This document shows positions 8,397-15,997 of a stretch of DNA of 37,088 bases, piece after piece. The notes beneath the pieces were generated by a model that saw only the letters and a program-made list of their open reading frames with translations, made no database searches and was not told the DNA's origin. Position 1 is the first letter of the stretch, and each line of letters opens with the position of its first letter. The DNA lies in contig JABDNM010000189.1 in the NCBI GenBank assembly GCA_013043825.1, positions 1 through 37,088 on the forward strand, in the 5' to 3' direction. Source of the stretch: Flavobacteriaceae bacterium. GTDB lineage: Bacteria > Bacteroidota > Bacteroidia > Flavobacteriales > Flavobacteriaceae. Position numbers and translations under genes: made by a program.

Positions 8397-10325
8397 ATGC
8401 AAAAACTAGTATTATTTTTATTGTCGGCCCTCGGGATAGTTCAACTTACCGCGGCCCAAACACCTTGTCTTGGTGGAACAGCCGCTGGCTATGCCTGTAA
8501 CGGTTATGACCTTCAGTCACACATTCCGTTGTCCACTTTCAACGCGGGAGGCGCGAACGATTCATGGGGATGGACCGATCCACAGGATGGAAAGGAATAC
8601 GCCCTGGTAGGCCTAGAAGGAGCAACCGCTTTTGTCGATATTTCCGACCCGGTAAACCCGGTATACCTTGGTAAATTGCCTACACATACCAATTTCTCGA
8701 CCTGGCGTGATCTAAAAGTGCACAACGACTATGTCTTTATTGTAAGTGAAGCCTCCGGACATGGGATGCAGATCTTCGATCTTACTCACCTTAGAAACGT
8801 TACAAACCCGCCGGTAACTTTTACAGAAGATGCCCATTATTCTGGCTTCAGCAGTGCTCACAATCTGGTGATAAACGAGGACACCGGATATGCCTATGCG
8901 GTAGGAACAAATACCTTTAGCGGAGGAACACATTTCGTAAATATACAGGATCCCTTGAACCCGGTCGCGGCTGGTGGATTTGGTGGAGACGGCTATGTCC
9001 ATGACGCCCAGGTAGTATCCTATGTAGGTCCGGATAGTGACTATGCGGGAAGTGAAATTTTGATCGCCAGTAGCGGATCTATGGAATGGGTTTCCATAGT
9101 GGACGTGACCAATAAGACAAGCCCTCAAAGTATCGCCACAATGAACTATACCAATTCCGGATACACCCATCAGGGATGGTTCACCGATGATCATAGGTAT
9201 TTTCTGCTGGGCGATGAATTCGACGAAGCCAACAACGGTTTCAATACCAGAACCATCGTATTCGATCTACTCGATCTTGACAATCCACAACATCATTTGG
9301 ATTTCTTCGGAACAACTCCGGCAACCGATCACAATGGGTATGTAGTGGGAAATAATTACTACCTCTCTAATTATTCGGCTGGACTTCGGGTAATCGACAT
9401 CACTGACATTGCCAGCGGCAATCTGGCTGAAACTGGTTTTTTCGACACCTATGGTTCGAACAACAATGCCAATTACGACGGTGTATGGAATGTTTATCCT
9501 TACTTCGGAAGTGGAAATATTATGATCAATGATCGCTCTGAAGGCTTTTTCATTGTGAAAGCATCTGCTCCTGATACTATTGACCCGGTAGCTGTTTGTC
9601 AGAACTTCACCGCCGAACTGGACGAGAACGGACAAGTGATCGTATCGGGTGATGACGTGGATGGAGGTTCTTCAGACAACAGTGGATTTTTTACAATTAC
9701 CTTGAGTCAGAATACCTTCGACTGCTCCCATCTTGGACCAAACACGGTAACCGTTACCGTAACTGATCCCGCTGGAAATACGGATACATGTACTTCTGTG
9801 ATCACAGTTGTAGATGTAACAGGCCCCGTGTTTGATTGCCCGGCAAATCAATCTGCTGAATACAACGAGGGCGATGAATTCTATACCTTGCCCGATTATG
9901 TTGCCTCAGGCGATGTGTCTGCAACAGATAATTGTACCGCTTCCCTGGTGATTTCTCAGGATCCAGTGGCAGGAACCCAACTCACCGAAGGAGTTTATCC
10001 CATTTCTTTTGAAGCCACCGATGATGAGGGAAATTCAGAAACCTGTACCTTCAATTTGAATGTGGTCGAAATACTGGGTGTGGATGACTTCACCCAAGCA
10101 CTAAATCTTGTTATCTTTCCAAACCCAAGTTATGGAACCATAACAATAACCTCCGACAGTCAAAACCTGAAATCCATATCGATCTCTGATATCTCCGGCA
10201 AACTAATTTTAGCCTTTTCCGAAGTAAACTCTAACAGTGAAACGCTTGATATTTCAGCTTTTTCCAAAGGAATTTACTTCGTCAATATCAACAATACGAT
10301 AACTAAAAAGATAATTAAACAATAA
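8397..10325 (+). CDS. Choice-of-anchor B protein with two HYR-like domains and T9SS type A tail, paralog 2 (long form)
   Basis: A 642-residue secreted protein. The signal peptide ends QLTAAQ. Residues ~20-390 are the LVIVD/choice-of-anchor B domain, with the same invariant His motifs as paralog 1 (PTHT, GHGMQ, EDAH, AHN, VHDAQ, YTHQGW, TDHNGY). From about residue 392 two Ig-like HYR-type modules follow: one beginning DPVAVCQNF and ending TCTSVITV, the other beginning GPVFDCPAN and ending CTFNLNV. Each has Cys pairs that could form disulfides. The T9SS type A tail starts near VIFPNP and ends KKIIKQ. The HYR modules probably act as spacers or adhesive domains. Spacing to paralog 3 is 19 bp, suggesting co-transcription. 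Confidence 0.88.
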   Translation: MQKLVLFLLSALGIVQLTAAQTPCLGGTAAGYACNGYDLQSHIPLSTFNAGGANDSWGWTDPQDGKEYALVGLEGATAFVDISDPVNPVYLGKLPTHTNFSTWRDLKVHNDYVFIVSEASGHGMQIFDLTHLRNVTNPPVTFTEDAHYSGFSSAHNLVINEDTGYAYAVGTNTFSGGTHFVNIQDPLNPVAAGGFGGDGYVHDAQVVSYVGPDSDYAGSEILIASSGSMEWVSIVDVTNKTSPQSIATMNYTNSGYTHQGWFTDDHRYFLLGDEFDEANNGFNTRTIVFDLLDLDNPQHHLDFFGTTPATDHNGYVVGNNYYLSNYSAGLRVIDITDIASGNLAETGFFDTYGSNNNANYDGVWNVYPYFGSGNIMINDRSEGFFIVKASAPDTIDPVAVCQNFTAELDENGQVIVSGDDVDGGSSDNSGFFTITLSQNTFDCSHLGPNTVTVTVTDPAGNTDTCTSVITVVDVTGPVFDCPANQSAEYNEGDEFYTLPDYVASGDVSATDNCTASLVISQDPVAGTQLTEGVYPISFEATDDEGNSETCTFNLNVVEILGVDDFTQALNLVIFPNPSYGTITITSDSQNLKSISISDISGKLILAFSEVNSNSETLDISAFSKGIYFVNINNTITKKIIKQ

Positions 10326-10344
10326 GCCCCAAATCAATTATATC

Positions 10345-12258
10345 ATGAAAAACTCAATCTTACTTTTTGCCCTAGCTGTGACCCCATTCGCCATAGCCCA
10401 AACGCCCTGTTCCGGTGGTATGGCCGGTTCGTTTCCTTGTGATGGTTATGACCTTCAATCAACAATTACGTTAGGACAAATGAGCGCTGGTGGTGGGAAT
10501 GACTCCTGGGGATGGACCGATCCACAGGATGGAAAGGAATATGCCCTTATTGGTTTGAATAACGGTACGGCATTTATCGACATATCAAATCCTACCAGCC
10601 CTGTCTATCTAGGTAAACTACCAACGCATACAACCAATAGTTCATGGCGGGATGTAAAGACTTATGCCAATCATGCGTTTATCGTGAGTGAGGCCGGTGG
10701 TCATGGAATGCAGGTATTCGATCTTACCCGATTGAGAAATGTGTCGAATCCACCAGTAACTTTTACAGAAGACGGTCATTTCAATGGTTTTGGAGATGCT
10801 CACAATATCGTGATCAACGAGGATAGCGGTTATGCTTTTGCTGTTGGAACCGATTTTTATAACGGTGGCCCCTTCTTTATTAACATTCAAGACCCAACCA
10901 ACCCCGTAGGTGAAGGGGGTTATAGCATCGCCGATTACAGCCACGATGCACAGGTTGTTACGTACAATGGTCCGGATAGTGACTATACTGGGAGAGAGAT
11001 CCTCATTGGATCCAATACCAACGAAGTAGTCATTGTCGACATCACCGATAAATTCAACCCTGTTGGAATATCGAGTATTTCTTATTCCAATGTTGGGTAC
11101 ACACACCAGGGATGGTTTACCGAAGATCAACGATACTTTATAATTGGAGACGAGGCCGACGAGCAAAATAATGGTTTTAATACGAGAACCATTGTCTTCG
11201 ATTTCCAGGACCTGGACAACCCGCAGAATCACTTTAGTCACTTCGGTGCCACGCCTGCTATCGACCACAATGGATATGTGAAGGGTGATAAATATTACCT
11301 CGCCAACTACAGAGCTGGATTACGCGTATTCGACCTGAGTAATATTGCCGGCGGAACGATTGTCGAAGAGGGTTATTTCGATACCTATCCAAGTAGTAAC
11401 TCGGCAAGTTTTAGCGGTGCGTGGAATGTATACCCGTTTTTCGCCAGTGGGAACATAGTGATAAGCGACATGAACAGAGGATTTGTATTGGTCAAGTCTT
11501 CTTTCGTAGACACAGAAGACCCGGTCGCCGTTTGTCAGAATATTACTGCCCAACTGGATGAAAATGGAATTGCCACCATAGAAGGTGCCGATGTAGACGG
11601 TGGTACAACTGATAACAGTGGTTTTGTTACCCTCACAGTCTCTCCAAATAGTTTCGATTGTTCAGACATTGGGGCGAACACCGTAACCTTAACAGCCACC
11701 GATCCTTCCGGGAATACAGATACTTGTACTGCAACTGTGACTATCGAAGATACGATGGGGCCGGTATTCGACTGTTACGAAAACGAAACCGTAGGCTACG
11801 ATGAAGGCCAGTCTTATTATACTTTACCGGATTACGTGAGTACAGGTTTGGTTGACGCCATCGATAACTGTTCGGCAAATCCCGCTATTTCACAGGATCC
11901 AATTGCTGGAACTCAACTAACGGAAGGAACCTATTCTATCACTTTCGAAAGTGTAGACGGTGAAGGTAATACGAGTGATTGCTCCTTTGAATTAACAGTG
12001 GTCGAAATATTGAGCATTCAGGATAATTTGAGCGCGGGACTTATTATTTATCCCAATCCCGTGGAGAATCGTCTCGAAGTGATCTCAAAACGTGTGGAGT
12101 TAACTTCCATTCAATTAGCAGATATCACGGGGAAAATTCTTTTGAATGAAAGTAATCTGTCAACCGAAAGACAAACTATAGATCTATCCTTCCTTGCAAA
12201 AGGAGTCTATTTTATTAATGTAAATGATCAGGTGACTCGAAAGGTCATAAAAAAATAG
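10345..12258 (+). CDS. Choice-of-anchor B protein with two HYR-like domains and T9SS type A tail, paralog 3 (long form)
   Basis: A 637-residue secreted protein with the same architecture as paralog 2: signal peptide ending PFAIAQ, LVIVD/choice-of-anchor B domain to about residue 385, two HYR-like modules (DPVAVCQNI onward and GPVFDCYEN onward), and a T9SS type A tail (IIYPNPVEN to RKVIKK). All seven invariant His motifs are kept (PTHT, GHGMQ, EDGH, AHN, SHDAQ, YTHQGW, IDHNGY). The His of GGPHF found in the other copies is replaced by Phe (GGPFF). The close match to paralog 2 in the added modules suggests that these two share a more recent common ancestor than either does with copies 1 and 4. 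A hairpin follows the stop. Confidence 0.88.
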   Translation: MKNSILLFALAVTPFAIAQTPCSGGMAGSFPCDGYDLQSTITLGQMSAGGGNDSWGWTDPQDGKEYALIGLNNGTAFIDISNPTSPVYLGKLPTHTTNSSWRDVKTYANHAFIVSEAGGHGMQVFDLTRLRNVSNPPVTFTEDGHFNGFGDAHNIVINEDSGYAFAVGTDFYNGGPFFINIQDPTNPVGEGGYSIADYSHDAQVVTYNGPDSDYTGREILIGSNTNEVVIVDITDKFNPVGISSISYSNVGYTHQGWFTEDQRYFIIGDEADEQNNGFNTRTIVFDFQDLDNPQNHFSHFGATPAIDHNGYVKGDKYYLANYRAGLRVFDLSNIAGGTIVEEGYFDTYPSSNSASFSGAWNVYPFFASGNIVISDMNRGFVLVKSSFVDTEDPVAVCQNITAQLDENGIATIEGADVDGGTTDNSGFVTLTVSPNSFDCSDIGANTVTLTATDPSGNTDTCTATVTIEDTMGPVFDCYENETVGYDEGQSYYTLPDYVSTGLVDAIDNCSANPAISQDPIAGTQLTEGTYSITFESVDGEGNTSDCSFELTVVEILSIQDNLSAGLIIYPNPVENRLEVISKRVELTSIQLADITGKILLNESNLSTERQTIDLSFLAKGVYFINVNDQVTRKVIKK

Positions 12259-12268
12259 ATCAAAAACG

Positions 12269-12295
12269 GAAAATGGCCAAGAATAGGTCATTTTC
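12269..12295 (+). terminator. Hairpin between paralogs 3 and 4, possible terminator or attenuator
   Basis: GAAAATGGCC and GGTCATTTTC form a 10-bp stem with one G-U pair and a 7-base loop, 10 bases after the paralog 3 stop. No long T-run follows, so termination would be weak; it could instead be a processing or mRNA-stability element. The 119-bp gap here is the largest in the array. Confidence 0.42.
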
Positions 12296-12377
12296 GGGAA
12301 ACTAAGCAGTGCTTTTTATCGTTATGTTTATTGACCAGCCGTTTTGTGATCCAACTAAGAACAATAAAACAATTTTC

Positions 12378-13784
12378 ATGAAAAAAATTACACTTATTAT
12401 CACATTGATGGCAAGCACTGTTGCATTTGCCCAGGTGCCATGTTCTGGCGGTAATGCCGCTGGATTTCCATGCGATGGATTCAATCTGCAATTCGATGTG
12501 CCACCCGGAGCTATGGGTGCCAGCGCAGCAAACGATTCCTGGGGATGGACCGATCCACAGGATGGAAAAGAATATGCCATCATTGGCTTGGATAATGGAA
12601 CTGCTTTTTTTGACATTTCCGATCCTGTGAACTCAGTATATCTTGGTAAACTGGACACGCATTCGTCAAGCACTATTTGGAGGGATGTAAAAGTATATGA
12701 TAATCATGCCTTCATCGTTAGTGAAGCCGGTGGTCATGGAATGCAAGTGTTCGACCTTACTCGCTTGAGAAACGTAAATAATCCGCCAGAAGTTTTTACC
12801 GAAGACGCCCATTATAATGCCTTTGGTGGGGCACATAATATTGCGATCAACGAGGACTCCGGGTTCGCCTACGTTATTGGGAGTAGTACCTTTAACGGAG
12901 GTCCGCACTTCATCGATATTTCTGATCCAACCAATCCGGTTGCTGCCGGAGGATATAGTTTGGATGGTTATTCACACGATGCACAGATCGTAACTTACAA
13001 CGGGCCCGATACCGATTATCAGGGGCGCGAAATTTTCTTCGGAAGTAATACAGATCGACTTGTGATCGTAGATGTTACCGATAAAAGTAATCCTCAACCT
13101 ATTTCGATTGCTACCTATCCTAATACAAGCTATACGCATCAGGGATGGCTTACGGAAGACCAGTCAATCTTTATTGCAGGCGATGAGATCGATGAATTGG
13201 ATATTGGCTTCAACACAAGGTCCATAATCTTTGATGTATCCGACCTGGATAATCCCGATTTCTCGTTTGAGTTCTTCGGAACCACTCCTGCTACCGATCA
13301 TAACGGTTACGTAAAAGGAGACTATTTTTACATGGCATCTTACAGTGGAGGTCTCCGGGTGCTGGATATTAGTGATATCGCGAATCAAAATGTTTCCGAA
13401 TTTGGTTATTTCGATACCATTCCGGGAAGCAATAGCCCTGGTTTTAACGGATCCTGGAATGTCTATCCATTTTTTGCCAGTGGGAACATAGTAATTAGTG
13501 GAGATGAAGGATTCTTCCTGGTTCAAAATCCAATACTTGGATTAGAGGACGTAGTTGCCGGCGATTTCGCCATCTATCCTAATCCAACAAAAAATATATT
13601 GACCGTTTCATCCAGTAAAGAAGCGATCAATGAAGTAGCTATTTATAATGTTTTGGGGCAGGTTGTTTTCAGTAAATCATTTGCCAACAATTTCTCCGAA
13701 ACTCTGAATATTTCGAATCTAAACTCCGGTATGTATCTGGTGAAAATTAACAATACTACCACTAAGAGGCTGATTGTTAATTAA
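12378..13784 (+). CDS. Choice-of-anchor B (LVIVD-repeat) protein with T9SS type A sorting domain, paralog 4 (short form)
   Basis: A 468-residue secreted protein of the short form, with no HYR modules. The start is set at the ATG at 12378, giving MKKITLIITL and a signal peptide ending TVAFAQ; the ORF-track extension from 12309 is not signal-like. The LVIVD units and seven His motifs are retained (DTHS, GHGMQ, EDAH, AHN, SHDAQ, YTHQGW, TDHNGY). The T9SS type A tail runs from AIYPNPTKN to KRLIVN. The next gene, a lipoprotein, begins 6 bp after its stop, so this copy is the one most tightly linked to the MbnP/MbnH genes. Confidence 0.88.
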   Translation: MKKITLIITLMASTVAFAQVPCSGGNAAGFPCDGFNLQFDVPPGAMGASAANDSWGWTDPQDGKEYAIIGLDNGTAFFDISDPVNSVYLGKLDTHSSSTIWRDVKVYDNHAFIVSEAGGHGMQVFDLTRLRNVNNPPEVFTEDAHYNAFGGAHNIAINEDSGFAYVIGSSTFNGGPHFIDISDPTNPVAAGGYSLDGYSHDAQIVTYNGPDTDYQGREIFFGSNTDRLVIVDVTDKSNPQPISIATYPNTSYTHQGWLTEDQSIFIAGDEIDELDIGFNTRSIIFDVSDLDNPDFSFEFFGTTPATDHNGYVKGDYFYMASYSGGLRVLDISDIANQNVSEFGYFDTIPGSNSPGFNGSWNVYPFFASGNIVISGDEGFFLVQNPILGLEDVVAGDFAIYPNPTKNILTVSSSKEAINEVAIYNVLGQVVFSKSFANNFSETLNISNLNSGMYLVKINNTTTKRLIVN

Positions 13785-13790
13785 GTTTTT

Positions 13791-15197
13791 ATGCGTTTGA
13801 AAAAGAAAAGAATAATTCCAATTATTGTCATTGCATTCTCCTTAGGAGTGGCATTACTCTCATGCAGCAAGGACGACCCAGCAGTGAATCCAACCGATGA
13901 TGGTGGAGGCCCTATTGACGACGGTGGAGGTCCGGTAGGATTCGTAGGAGAGATCGACTGGCTAAAAGCTCTTGGTGGAAGTGGAATCGATGAAGGGGTC
14001 GATATCATTCGTACTTCAGACAACGCCTATATTGTAGTGGGAAACACAAGCAGCAATGATGGAGACATCATTGATAAAACTACTACCGATCAGGACTTTT
14101 GGGTCCTGAAGATCGCCGAAAACGGTGATATCATTTGGAACAAAACCTTTGGCGGATCGAATAATGACACGGCAAGGAGTATCACATCCACACCCGATGG
14201 TGGCTACCTGGTAGTTGGAGGCACACGTAGCAATGACGGAGATGTAACTTCAGGTAATGCCGGTTTCATCGACTTTTGGATTCTGAAACTGGATGCTAGT
14301 GGTAATAAAGTCTGGGATAAAACCTATGGATTTAGCGGGGAAGATCGTGCCAACGACGTGATCCAAACCAAAGATGGAGGTTTTCTCGTCACCGGATTCT
14401 TCGATGTTACCGCCAGCGGTGGCCAGGGGAATGATGGAAGAGAATATGGAAATCGCAATCATGCAGGGGGAGAATTTTGGGCGATCAAAATTAATCCAAA
14501 CGGTGAATATACCTGGAGGCGCTTCTTTGGCGGCTTCAACGACGACCGCAGTTACCAGGCACTTGAATTGAGTAGCGGTGGGTTCCTGCTTTTAGGAACT
14601 TCAGAAAGCCCCGATGGAGACGTAACCGATAATAAAGGCCAGTATGATTTCTGGGTAGTGCGCATAAATGATCTTGGGAACCTGCTATGGGCGAGGTCAT
14701 ACGGAGGAGCCGAGATCGATACAGGCTATTCCGGGCTTATTGCGCCAGATGGAAATGTGCTGTTTGTTGGAGATTCGCGAAGTGAGGATCAGGACGTTAC
14801 AGACCACATTGGCAACGCCGATCTATGGGTTGTGAAGTTCGCTCTAAATGGAAATCTTATTTGGAGCAAATCCTTGGGTGGCAGCCAGTTTGAATCTGCT
14901 CGCAGTATTCAATCTATGAACGACGGTAATTATTTACTCGCCGGTAGTACGAGAAGTTCAGATGGCGACGTTTCTTCAAACAAGGGACAAAACGATGCCT
15001 GGGTGGTGTTTATGGACGGAAGTGGAGAGCTCGTCTTCGAAAAGACCATTGGTGGTACAAGTTTCGACTTTGCCGAACATGCAATCACGGGTAATTTGCC
15101 CGATACCGTACTTATGGTTGGTAGCACCGAGAGTGGTGACATTGATATTCCGGGTAACAACGGCCTGAAAGATCTGCTGCTAGTTAAATTAAAATAA
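13791..15197 (+). CDS. Lipoprotein of seven ~58-residue repeats, predicted seven-bladed beta-propeller
   Basis: A 468-residue predicted lipoprotein with lipobox ALLSC (lipidated C25). The sequence after the Cys is SKDDP, resembling the C-x-K-(D/E)2 surface-export signal described in Flavobacteria. A Gly/Asp-rich linker (DDGGGPIDDGGG) precedes seven repeats that start W-x-K-[ST]-[FYL]-G-G and contain DGGYLVVGGTRSNDGDV-like and DFWVLKI-like segments, each ending in an aromatic residue. Seven repeats fit a closed seven-bladed propeller. Blade 3 is longer, with an inserted GGQGNDGREYGNRNH loop. I do not recognise a specific function. It lies 6 bp after paralog 4 and 16 bp before the MbnP gene, so it probably belongs to one transcription unit with them. 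Confidence 0.82.
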   Translation: MRLKKKRIIPIIVIAFSLGVALLSCSKDDPAVNPTDDGGGPIDDGGGPVGFVGEIDWLKALGGSGIDEGVDIIRTSDNAYIVVGNTSSNDGDIIDKTTTDQDFWVLKIAENGDIIWNKTFGGSNNDTARSITSTPDGGYLVVGGTRSNDGDVTSGNAGFIDFWILKLDASGNKVWDKTYGFSGEDRANDVIQTKDGGFLVTGFFDVTASGGQGNDGREYGNRNHAGGEFWAIKINPNGEYTWRRFFGGFNDDRSYQALELSSGGFLLLGTSESPDGDVTDNKGQYDFWVVRINDLGNLLWARSYGGAEIDTGYSGLIAPDGNVLFVGDSRSEDQDVTDHIGNADLWVVKFALNGNLIWSKSLGGSQFESARSIQSMNDGNYLLAGSTRSSDGDVSSNKGQNDAWVVFMDGSGELVFEKTIGGTSFDFAEHAITGNLPDTVLMVGSTESGDIDIPGNNGLKDLLLVKLK

Positions 15198-15213
15198 ATC
15201 TTAAAATAAAATA

Positions 15214-15993
15214 ATGAAGAAGATTGTTCTGCTTATTGCACTTACACTTGCAGTCACAGCATGTAAAAAAGATGATAACGGAGGAAATGTGATCAACGAA
15301 GTAACTGTGGATCTTATATTTAGCCACGATTGGGACGGTAGCGCGATCACCAATGCCGATTTCGACCAGATTCAGTATACCAATGCACATGGGGAGGAAC
15401 TAAGTATTTCTAAACTGGTTTATCTCATCTCCGATGTAACTTTTACCAATACCGCCGGTGATAAATTCGATGCAGGTGACTTTAACCTCATCAATGTTCG
15501 AAATAATTCAAACTTAACTTTTACCCCTGGAATCGAGATCCCGGAAGGAGATTATACCGTTACATTCACATTCGGTTTCGATGATGAAGATAATATCGAT
15601 CAGGCATATCCTGAATTGAACTCTGCAGACGGAGGTTGGAACGTACCGGCGCCCTTGGGTGGTGGCTACCACTACATGCGCCTGGAAGGGAAGTACATCG
15701 ATTCAAATTCAGATGAAGTTGGATATCAATACCATACCATACGTGCTAATGATATGTCTACGAATCCCGTTACCCTTCAGGATACCTCTTTTGAAGTGAA
15801 CCTGGGACAGGTTACTATAGGAAGCAATACTACTATTGAAGTTAAAATGAATGTAGCCGAATGGTTCAAGAACCCCAACCTTTGGGATTTGAATGTACTA
15901 TTTTCTACATTAATGCCTAATTTCGATGCGCAGATTATGATGAGTGAAAATGGTATGACGGTATTCAGTCGTGGAGCCGTGACCCAACAATAA
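15214..15993 (+). CDS. mbnP: MbnP-family copper-binding-type lipoprotein
   Basis: A 259-residue predicted lipoprotein: lipobox VTAC (C17) followed by KKDDNGG, again resembling a flavobacterial surface-export signal. The fold signature of the MbnP family is visible: a strand-rich N-terminal part (LVYLISDVTFTN), FTFGFDDEDN, then DGGWNVPAPLGGGYHYMRLEG and a C-terminal half with YQYHTI and VNLGQV. In the characterised pair from a methanobactin operon, MbnP binds copper only after a tryptophan is converted to kynurenine by MbnH. Candidate Trp residues here are in SHDWDG, GGWNVP, AEWF and NLWD; which one, if any, is modified cannot be told from sequence. The di-heme partner gene starts 4 bp downstream. 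The symbol is a family assignment; methanobactin involvement is not implied. Confidence 0.85.
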   Translation: MKKIVLLIALTLAVTACKKDDNGGNVINEVTVDLIFSHDWDGSAITNADFDQIQYTNAHGEELSISKLVYLISDVTFTNTAGDKFDAGDFNLINVRNNSNLTFTPGIEIPEGDYTVTFTFGFDDEDNIDQAYPELNSADGGWNVPAPLGGGYHYMRLEGKYIDSNSDEVGYQYHTIRANDMSTNPVTLQDTSFEVNLGQVTIGSNTTIEVKMNVAEWFKNPNLWDLNVLFSTLMPNFDAQIMMSENGMTVFSRGAVTQQ

Positions 15994-15997
15994 ATAA

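Larger units (their letters stand above)
6927..13784 (+). repeat. Tandem array of four paralogous choice-of-anchor B genes
   Basis: Four consecutive same-strand genes encode the same ~400-residue domain. A 17-base segment, TGGGGATGGACCGATCC, is identical in all four copies at 7092, 8565, 10507 and 12540, and copies 2-4 are identical over a longer stretch there. Copies 1 and 4 are short (478 and 468 aa); copies 2 and 3 are long (642 and 637 aa) because two extra domains precede the sorting tail. These direct repeats are potential sites for unequal recombination or gene conversion. This is gene duplication, not a mobile element. Confidence 0.9.

Noticed and set aside
10642-11268. 208-aa minus-strand ORF within paralog 3, with similar antisense ORFs in paralogs 2 and 4
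   Set aside because: Recurrent antisense ORFs arise from the conserved coding repeats; they have no signal, domain or independent context.
6927-13784. Insertion sequence or CRISPR explanation for the repeated DNA
   Set aside because: The repeated DNA is in-frame coding sequence of paralogous genes; there are no transposase, terminal repeats, or regular spacer pattern.
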